Assembly: GCA_937899715.1 (NCBI GenBank) | Contig: CALCNX010000049.1 | Location: 62,001-126,000, forward strand | Direction of reading: 5' to 3' | DNA from: an uncultured bacterium | GTDB lineage: Bacteria > Bacteroidota > Ignavibacteria > Kapaibacteriales > UBA4661 | Length of the DNA: 64,000 nt | Shown here: positions 1 to 6,095 of the stretch, in pieces | Position numbering within the stretch: position 1 is the stretch's first letter | Layout: every line of letters starts with the position of its first letter | The notes under the pieces: model-generated | What the model saw: only the letters and a program-made list of their open reading frames with translations | Told to the model about the DNA's origin: nothing | Databases searched by the model: none | Made by a program: the position numbers and the translations under genes

Positions 1-633
1 CCACCCGATGTAGATGAATTTGCAAAAGCAGGATTTACCAAACGAAAAAGCGTGGAAATAAAGCCGCCAAGCGTGATGGAATCTCCCTTTGTGATGGAAT
101 GTCGTCTGGTGCAAATGATAGACCTTGCGCCGGAAATTAGCACGAGCGGGAATATGGCAATTTGCCGCGTTCTTCGGTTCCACCTGAGCGGCTCAATTTT
201 TACGGGTGACGCGATAGACCCGCACAAAATAGACCTTGTTGGGCGGATGGGGCTTGCGTGGTACTCTCGTGCAAGTGGCGATGCGGTCTTTGAACTTCCA
301 CAACCTCGTGTGAACGGCATTGGCATTGATTCGCTTCCCGACCATATCCGTAAAAGCCCGATTTTAACCGGAAACGACCTTGCAAAACTCGCCGGAGTAG
401 AGAAAAAACCTGCTCGCAACACCGACTTCACAAAGTTCGACAACTCCATGCAGGCGGAAGACTTTTCTCTGGAACTCAATTCCGGCAATGCCTTTGGAGC
501 GCTCTACGCCTTGCTTACGGGCGTTCCACCACCACCGGAAAAATTGCAAGAAAAACTGCACAAAGTCGCTCAAGTCTTTTTGGCGCACGGTAAAGTCGAA
601 GAAGCGTGGCAAACGCTTCTTTTGCCGCTCTAG
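1..633 (+). CDS. Flavin reductase-like FMN-binding split-barrel protein, 5' truncated
   Basis: The reading frame is open from base 1, so the gene starts before the window; about 210 residues remain. The text resembles the C-terminal half of the flavin reductase / flavoredoxin family: a segment FAKAGFTKRKS followed by the 'sPfvmECrl' strand, then a strand-rich stretch and the tail 'IGIDSLPDHIRKSPILTGNDLAKL' type motif (residues about 115-140), which is typical of Bacteroidota members. Such proteins bind FMN and reduce flavin or act as small oxidoreductases in the cytoplasm; the substrate cannot be read from this fragment. The last 50 residues are an alpha-helical extension. The gene stands alone here, with a palindromic element downstream. 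Confidence 0.7.
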   Translation, partial: PPDVDEFAKAGFTKRKSVEIKPPSVMESPFVMECRLVQMIDLAPEISTSGNMAICRVLRFHLSGSIFTGDAIDPHKIDLVGRMGLAWYSRASGDAVFELPQPRVNGIGIDSLPDHIRKSPILTGNDLAKLAGVEKKPARNTDFTKFDNSMQAEDFSLELNSGNAFGALYALLTGVPPPPEKLQEKLHKVAQVFLAHGKVEEAWQTLLLPL

Positions 634-683
634 CAGGTAGTGCTGTTGAATTGAAGAACCTGCACGTCTTTCATTCAAAATTC

Positions 684-872
684 GTAACTATTCAGGTTCC
701 AACATATTTTGAACGCGGATGACGCGAATTGGGCGGTTTATCGCAGATTTTTCAGAAAAGATAAAGATGGATAGTTCTATATCCGCTCTTCCATCAAAAC
801 AGAATCCTTCTTTATCCGCCCCAATCCGCGCTGTCCGCGTTCCCTGATGTAAGACCTGACCTGAATAGTTAC
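684..872. repeat. Palindromic (MITE-like) intergenic element
   Basis: An imperfect inverted repeat fills most of the gap before the TonB receptor. The outer arm GTAACTATTCAGGT (684-697) is the exact reverse complement of 859-872. An inner arm of about 24 bases at 713-736 pairs imperfectly with 816-840 (ACGCGGATGACGCG versus ACGCGGACAGCGCG, then ATTGGGCGG versus ATTGGGGCGG). No coding sequence is evident inside. The motif CGCAGATTTTTCAG with a following GATAAAGATGG (about 752-770) recurs in a second element at 25183-25266. The size and structure fit a small non-autonomous element or a structured RNA; the sequence does not decide which. Confidence 0.7.
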
Positions 873-901
873 CAAAATTCAACACTTCCCCCAAAAACAC
901 T

Positions 902-3136
902 ATGAAAACTCGCTTCACGTCTTGCCTCATCGCACTTGCCGTTATGCTTTTTGCTTCGGCTGAACTTTTCGCAAACGGCGCTATCAAAGGCATCATTACT
1001 GATGCTGAAACCGGCGTGCGGCTCGCTAGCGTATCGCTGCGGGTGGAAGGACGTGCTTACGGCGCATATTCCGGCAAAGACGGTGCTTTTCTGATCAAAA
1101 GTATTCCGGCAGACACCTATACACTGCTTGTTTCCTTCGTTGGTTATGAAGTCAAGAAAGTGAGCGTGACGGTACGCGATGGCGACACGGCGACCGTTTC
1201 CATCAGCCTGCGTACACAAATGCTGCGCACAAATGATGTGGTTGTCTCTGCGGGAAAACGTGCGCAAGCGGCTCAAGATGTGCCCGTGAGCATTACCACC
1301 GTTGACGCTCAAGGGTTGCAGCAGCGAAATATCACGCGCATTGACGACGCACTCCGCTACATTCCGGGCGTGTACGTCGCCCGCGACCAAGTGAATATCA
1401 GAGGTTCATCAGGATTTTCGTTGGGATTCGGCTCGCGGGTAAGTATGTTTTTGGATGGCTTTTCGATGTTGTCTGCCGATGGTGGCGATGTGAAATTTGA
1501 CGTGATTCCGATGTTCAATGTGGAGCGTATTGAGGTTGTGAAAGGCGCAGGCTCGGCGCTCTACGGCACGGGTGCGCTGGGCGGTGTGATAAATGTTATC
1601 ACGGCGCAGCCTTCGGAATCGCCCGAACTTCGCTTTCGAGGTTTCGCGGGTGCATACACGCTTCCGCGCTATGACGAATGGAAATGGCGTTCTACGATGC
1701 CACTTCTGGGTGGGGCGGATGTGAGCTATTCGCAAAAAATCGGCAATGTGGGACTACTGGCAGCAGTGGGCTGGAAAGGCAATGACGGCTATGTGGATTA
1801 TTTCGATAACTGGCAATTCAACGTCTTCGCCAAAGCAAGTGTAGAGCTTTCGCAACGTGCTTCGATGAATGTGATTTTCAGCCATGCCAACGATAACCGC
1901 ACCAACTGGACATTCTGGCGCAGTCTCCGTGAAGCCACACGTGCGCCTGTCGGTACGAACCCTCTGGAGCGTTTTCTGTCCGTCAAAACGATGCTTGCAG
2001 TGGATTACCGTGACGTTTTTAGTGAGAATTTTTTTCTAACAGCCCGCGTGGGTGCGTATCGCACGGACTTCACGACACTGAATCAAGCCACAGCCGGAAC
2101 GCAAATTGCGTCGGTGGCGGATGCTTTTAACGGCGAAGTACAACTCACATCAGTTGTCGATTCCACGCTGCTTTTTACCTACGGCGTGAACGCAATTTTC
2201 AATATGATTGAGCGTAGTCCTATTGTTTCAACGAATGCGCCCACCCAGATTATTGCTGCCGCTTACGTGCAAGGCGAATACAAGCCGCTCAAAAATCTCA
2301 CGCTCACGCTAGGAAGCCGTTTCGATGTGGAGCAGACAAGTGTGGGCGTACAAGGTTCGGGTGTGATTATCAGCCCCAAAGCCGGAGCGACGTGGGTTCT
2401 TTCGGACGAAACGCAGTTGCGTGGTAGCATTGGTGCAGGCTTCCGTGCGCCCACGCTGACGGAGCGCTTCGCGGCGTTGCGCTTCGGTACGTTCTCTGTG
2501 GCACCGAACCCGAATATGCGAAGCGAGCGAAGCTGGTCGTTTGAGGTAGGCGGCAAGCAAGCATTCAAGCTCTTCGGACAGGATTGGACAATGGACGGGG
2601 CGGTTTTCAATAATGAGTTTACGGACTTGGTAGAGCCGCGCTTGCCATCAGCAACAAATCCGCAGATTCAGTTTATCAATATCACTCGCGCTCGGATTAC
2701 CGGTATTGAAGTTGGCATCACGGGCTGGCTGCCGGAGCGCATTGCGGGCTTTGAAACTTCGCTGACGCTCATGTCGCCGATAGATTTGGGGCTGAATCAA
2801 ATTCTCAAATATCGCTCCACGACGCTCTGGTACTCGCGTTTGATTCTACCACTCAATTTTGTGGCTGCGGGCGCATTCCAGCTTCAGGCAGACTACCGCT
2901 ACCAATCCCGCTTCGATGAGATAGACGACCTAAGCATTGCCATACGCGACGCGACAGCTCGTGTACCCATTCACGTCGTGGATGCACGCCTTATTGTAAA
3001 CATGGCGCAGTTGGCGGGCTTACCGGCACTGGTAACGCTGAACGCGCGGAATTTGCTAGATTACTATTACACCGAAATTATCGGCAATCTTGCTCCAACG
3101 CGGCATTTTACGCTGCAAGTGGATGTGAAGCTTTGA
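902..3136 (+). CDS. TonB-dependent outer-membrane receptor
   Basis: A 744-residue outer-membrane receptor. Residues 1-25 are a signal peptide (charged MKTR, hydrophobic core, cleavage near FANG). Residues 27-110 form a carboxypeptidase-regulatory-like beta-sandwich, an N-terminal module common in Bacteroidota receptors. A plug domain follows (about 115-235) with the 'VNIRGSSGFSLG' and 'VERIEVVKGAGSALYGTGALGGVINVIT'-type motifs. The rest is a 22-strand barrel with a C-terminal aromatic-ended strand. The plug resembles siderophore and vitamin B12 receptors, but the ligand cannot be read. No SusD-like lipoprotein lies next to it, so it is probably not a glycan SusC. It starts 30 bases after the palindromic element and has no clear operon partner. 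Confidence 0.9.
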   Translation: MKTRFTSCLIALAVMLFASAELFANGAIKGIITDAETGVRLASVSLRVEGRAYGAYSGKDGAFLIKSIPADTYTLLVSFVGYEVKKVSVTVRDGDTATVSISLRTQMLRTNDVVVSAGKRAQAAQDVPVSITTVDAQGLQQRNITRIDDALRYIPGVYVARDQVNIRGSSGFSLGFGSRVSMFLDGFSMLSADGGDVKFDVIPMFNVERIEVVKGAGSALYGTGALGGVINVITAQPSESPELRFRGFAGAYTLPRYDEWKWRSTMPLLGGADVSYSQKIGNVGLLAAVGWKGNDGYVDYFDNWQFNVFAKASVELSQRASMNVIFSHANDNRTNWTFWRSLREATRAPVGTNPLERFLSVKTMLAVDYRDVFSENFFLTARVGAYRTDFTTLNQATAGTQIASVADAFNGEVQLTSVVDSTLLFTYGVNAIFNMIERSPIVSTNAPTQIIAAAYVQGEYKPLKNLTLTLGSRFDVEQTSVGVQGSGVIISPKAGATWVLSDETQLRGSIGAGFRAPTLTERFAALRFGTFSVAPNPNMRSERSWSFEVGGKQAFKLFGQDWTMDGAVFNNEFTDLVEPRLPSATNPQIQFINITRARITGIEVGITGWLPERIAGFETSLTLMSPIDLGLNQILKYRSTTLWYSRLILPLNFVAAGAFQLQADYRYQSRFDEIDDLSIAIRDATARVPIHVVDARLIVNMAQLAGLPALVTLNARNLLDYYYTEIIGNLAPTRHFTLQVDVKL

Positions 3137-3274
3137 GAAGAACTAAGAAAGTGTCTGAAAATTGGTTGAGAAAATAAAATGCCCCATAGTTTAGAGCAAT
3201 ACCCAGAGTTTTATTCACTCAAGAACATACAAATATCATATGCAAATCCTATCAGAGCGACCTCTCTAAAATCG

Positions 3275-3487
3275 AATTTCATGAATGCTGGAAATTATTT
3301 TACAATGGAATAAATCAAGGGGGATTGTTATCTTACCCAAAGAATGAATTGTTGGCCGCACCCAAATTCCTGGCTTAAATATGTTTACTATCTCAACAGG
3401 CGCTATGAAATCGCACATCAAATCCTCGAAATCTTTGACTATATTGCTATGACTCGCCATTGAAAAACTCTCGCTAGTTTTGAGATG
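3275..3487 (+). pseudogene. Decayed ORF, copy A of a two-copy relic
   Basis: Reading across two frameshifts gives a peptide of about 60 residues ending NSWLKYVYYLNRRYEIAHQ then ILEIFDYIAMTRH-stop (stop at 3460-3462). It aligns along its length with the intact 65-residue ORF at 9620-9817 (NSWLRYSQYLNGLYEIVHQ, then THKIFDYTAMS). Shared pieces upstream include AGNY, GIN, LL and LLxAxNSWL. The DNA identity continues past the stop into the 16-base string TCTCGCTAGTTTTGAG (3469-3484), also found after copy B. The family is not recognised; both copies look like the 3' end of a longer gene. Nothing else is seen in the 3137-3525 gap. Confidence 0.6.
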
Positions 3488-3525
3488 TTTTCTAAAGATT
3501 TTCTTTCATTTTTCAACCTTTTCTC

Positions 3526-3825
3526 ATGCCCCGTCCCAAAAAACTCAGTGCTGAAGCCGTCAAAGAGTTACTTGCACAGCACAGCGCATGGTCACAAAAC
3601 GGAAACGCCATTGAGCGCGAATTCAAGTCTGCTAATTTCGCTTCCGCGCTTGGTTTTGTCAGCGCTGTCGGTGTGCTTGCCGAAATAGCAGACCACCATC
3701 CTGACATTTTGCTGCACGGTTGGAATAAAGTCAAAATCACACTTTCCACCCACGACCAAGGCGGCTTGACTGAGCTTGATTTTGCACTTGCTGCGAAGAT
3801 TGACCAGATTGCATTTCCTGCCTAA
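3526..3825 (+). CDS. phhB: 4a-hydroxytetrahydrobiopterin dehydratase
   Basis: A 99-residue protein, the normal size for pterin-4a-carbinolamine dehydratase. The signature HHP (57-59) followed by W66 and then THDxGGLTxxD (75-85) is complete; the paired histidines are the active-site residues of the family. It dehydrates 4a-hydroxytetrahydrobiopterin in pterin recycling, normally beside an aromatic amino acid hydroxylase. No hydroxylase gene is in the window. Many bacteria carry the gene with a folate-related or uncertain role. It converges on nadC with only about 20 bases between the stops. The start ATG is the only one ahead of the conserved core. Confidence 0.9.
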   Translation: MPRPKKLSAEAVKELLAQHSAWSQNGNAIEREFKSANFASALGFVSAVGVLAEIADHHPDILLHGWNKVKITLSTHDQGGLTELDFALAAKIDQIAFPA

Positions 3826-3845
3826 ACCTCTCAACAATGCGGCTG

Positions 3846-4724
3846 TTATCGAAATTTCATTGAAATATCCAGTGCCGGAGCCGAATGAGTAAGCGCACCG
3901 ACAGAAATAATATCCACACCCGCTTCGGCAAAGGAGCGAATATTCTCAAGTGTGATGCCGCCCGAAGCCTCCGTTGCAGTGCGCCCTCCTACCAATCGGA
4001 CAGCATCACGAACTTCCTCCGGCGTAAAATTATCGAACATAATACGCTCCACGCGCAAGCCTTCATCCAAGCAAGCAAGCACTTCACGAACATCGTCCAG
4101 ATGACGAGTTTCGGCTTCGATAGGCGTTTGCGGCGTGTCTTTGAGTGACTCATTGCACCGCCGGATGGCAGCAGTAAGGCTTCCTGCTGCGTCACGGTGA
4201 TTGTCCTTAATAAGTGCCATATCGAACAGACCGGCACGATGGTTCATACCACCGCCCATTCTTACGGCATATTTATCCAGCAAGCGCCAACCCGGAATAG
4301 TTTTCCGCGTATCTGCCACACGGGTTTGCGTACCCTCTAACGCACGAGTATAGGTGCGGGTCAGCGTTGCTACACCAGAAAGGCGCTGCATGAAATTGAG
4401 CGCGGTACGCTCCAATTTGAGCAGGGTCAGTGCAGTGCCTTCCACATGAGCAACGATTGTTCCGCTCTTTACGGCATCACCATCGGCAGCAAATGTTGAC
4501 CAATGCAAGGTTGTATCGCCCGACGATACGGCAACTTCTTCGCAAACCCACCGCACACAATCCAGCCCGCAGACAACGCCATTTTGCTTGACTAAGAATT
4601 CGGCACGAGCAGAGGTATCTGCGTTGAAAATGGCTTCGGATGTAATATCACCAGTAGCAATATCTTCTTGCAAGGCGCTCAGAATAAGAGGTAGAACGGC
4701 ATCACGTGTTATGGTCGTTGTCAT
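3846..4724 (-). CDS. nadC: Nicotinate-nucleotide pyrophosphorylase (carboxylating)
   Basis: A quinolinate phosphoribosyltransferase of 292 residues that makes nicotinate mononucleotide from quinolinate and PRPP in de novo NAD synthesis. The family core is evident: 'ERTALNFMQRLSGVAT', 'RVADTRKTIPGWRLLDKYAV', 'GGGMNHRAGL' and 'LIKDNH', then the C-terminal barrel segments 'EAETRHLDD', 'IMFDNF' and 'TATEASGGIT'. A longer reading frame could begin at 4757, but the ATG at 4724 places the N-terminus as expected for the family, and the extra codons overlap a terminator hairpin (4755-4791), so 4724 is chosen. nadA and nadB are not nearby. Confidence 0.92.
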   Translation of the reverse strand: MTTTITRDAVLPLILSALQEDIATGDITSEAIFNADTSARAEFLVKQNGVVCGLDCVRWVCEEVAVSSGDTTLHWSTFAADGDAVKSGTIVAHVEGTALTLLKLERTALNFMQRLSGVATLTRTYTRALEGTQTRVADTRKTIPGWRLLDKYAVRMGGGMNHRAGLFDMALIKDNHRDAAGSLTAAIRRCNESLKDTPQTPIEAETRHLDDVREVLACLDEGLRVERIMFDNFTPEEVRDAVRLVGGRTATEASGGITLENIRSFAEAGVDIISVGALTHSAPALDISMKFR

Positions 4725-4754
4725 GGATGTAGTAAAAAAGAGTCTAAAAACAGA

Positions 4755-4791
4755 CAAGCAATATCCCCCAAAATATGTAGGATATTGCTTG
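4755..4791 (-). terminator. Rho-independent terminator between the DUF3098-like gene and nadC
   Basis: A perfect 12-bp stem, CAAGCAATATCC (4755-4766) with GGATATTGCTTG (4780-4791), is followed on the minus strand by TGTCTGTTTTTAG. It lies just downstream of the stop at 4812 and just upstream of nadC. It should end the small membrane-protein transcript. Confidence 0.75.
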
Positions 4792-4811
4792 CATTAAACG
4801 TTGATTGGCTA

Positions 4812-5120
4812 TTACGGATTGACGACTGGCTTATCGGTCGAAGTTTTTTCACGCTTCATAATAGCGAGCGGAATCATCACGCAGTATGCTATTACAAGGA
4901 GCGTTGGCGCGACAACGATAGCCATTGAGTTTGCCCACGTTTCAAGATGCTTTTGTGGGTCGGACGTGATGCCCGTTGCCATAAGCAGATAGCCAATGAC
5001 GATTACGCCAAGGGCAGCTCCAAAATACAGAAAGTTACTTTTTGTGAGTGGAAAATTCCACTGGACACCCGCTGAACGTTGCTGTTTTCTACTTGTAGAG
5101 ACAGCTTTCTTTTTCGACAT
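4812..5120 (-). CDS. Small membrane protein, DUF3098-like
   Basis: A 102-residue protein with a basic N-terminus (MSKKKAVSTSRKQQR) and two transmembrane helices (about residues 28-48 and 67-88). The 'WNFPLTKSNFLYFGAALGVI' region and the 'GYLLMATG' turn resemble DUF3098, a family of short inner-membrane proteins in Bacteroidota often found by cell-division or lipid genes. Function is unknown. An in-frame ATG five codons upstream exists, but the ATG at 5120 has the ribosome-binding sequence TTGAGGAAATTTCTC directly before it. It is divergent from dapB across a 158-bp promoter region. Confidence 0.6.
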   Translation of the reverse strand: MSKKKAVSTSRKQQRSAGVQWNFPLTKSNFLYFGAALGVIVIGYLLMATGITSDPQKHLETWANSMAIVVAPTLLVIAYCVMIPLAIMKREKTSTDKPVVNP

Positions 5121-5278
5121 GAGAAATTTCCTCAAGATAAAACAATTGGGTTAGAGTTAGTAAATTTACATCTTTTTTGCCAAATTCCTAGCACCTGCAA
5201 AAACTTTTTCCGTAGATTGCACGGACAACCAACAGCTGATATATCATAACAATTCAGCGAACAAAAAAGCAAAGTACT

Positions 5279-6034
5279 ATGAACAGAATATCAGCACCCG
5301 TGCGCATCGCGCTCGTTGGCTATGGCTCTATGGGCAAAGAGTTGGAGCGTCTCGCCCCACAATATACCTGCCAAGTGGAACAAATTTTTACTGCCAAACG
5401 TCCACTTTCAAGCGCCAGCGCCACAGATCTGAATTTTGATGTTGCTATTGATTTTTCTCTTCCCGCAATGGTTCTGGAAAACACCCGCTTTCTGGCAACA
5501 CACGGCAAAAATATTGTCCTCGGTACAACGGGCTGGATGCATGACAAAGACGCGCTTGCAGCCATAGTGCATGAAAGCAATATCGGGCTTGTGTGGGGGA
5601 CAAATTTTTCTGTCGGTGTGCAAATTTTTAGCCATCTTGTTCGTGCGGCGGCAGAATTTGCCGGGCGATTCGATGATTACGATGTGGCACTGCATGAACT
5701 TCATCATACCCGCAAACTCGACTCTCCAAGCGGTACAGCATTATCGCTGGTGGCATTGATTCAAGAGGCTTTACCGCGCAAAGCAGCTTTACTCACCGAC
5801 ACATCACACGGGCGTATTGCACCCGAGGCGCTCCACGTTTCTTCGACTCGCATTGGCGAAACGCCCGGCACCCATACGTTCTATCTGGACTCCTTGCCGG
5901 ATACTATCGAAATCACCCACCGTGCCCGCAATAGAAGCGGCTTTGCTATTGGCGCACTGCGCACCGCACAGTGGCTGCGCGGCAAACAGGGCATGATGGA
6001 GTTTAGCGAAGTCTTCCCCCAACTGCACGCCTAA
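5279..6034 (+). CDS. dapB: 4-hydroxy-tetrahydrodipicolinate reductase
   Basis: A 251-residue NAD(P)H-dependent reductase of the diaminopimelate/lysine pathway, needed for peptidoglycan. The N-terminal Rossmann motif GYGSMG is at 14-19, and 'VLGTTGW' lies near residue 80. The substrate-binding and catalytic block HHTRKLDSPSGTA (142-154) holds the catalytic H143 and K146. The C-terminus carries 'SFAIGAL'-like text (GFAIGALRTAQWL). It is shorter than the E. coli enzyme (about 273) but typical for Bacteroidota/Chlorobi forms. Other dap genes are absent from the window, so the pathway is dispersed. Confidence 0.93.
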   Translation: MNRISAPVRIALVGYGSMGKELERLAPQYTCQVEQIFTAKRPLSSASATDLNFDVAIDFSLPAMVLENTRFLATHGKNIVLGTTGWMHDKDALAAIVHESNIGLVWGTNFSVGVQIFSHLVRAAAEFAGRFDDYDVALHELHHTRKLDSPSGTALSLVALIQEALPRKAALLTDTSHGRIAPEALHVSSTRIGETPGTHTFYLDSLPDTIEITHRARNRSGFAIGALRTAQWLRGKQGMMEFSEVFPQLHA

Positions 6035-6039
6035 AAAAA

Positions 6040-6073
6040 CAAGCACAGTCTGCTTCAAAACAGACTGTGCTTG
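6040..6073 (-). terminator. Terminator between converging dapB and blaR1
   Basis: A 13-bp stem CAAGCACAGTCTG (6040-6052) with CAGACTGTGCTTG (6061-6073) lies between convergent genes. On the minus strand it is followed by a run of seven T (the reverse of AAAAAAA at 6033-6039), so it fits best as the terminator of blaR1. It may also protect the dapB 3' end. Confidence 0.8.
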
Positions 6074-6095
6074 CTTCTTCGTCAATTAAATGTTT

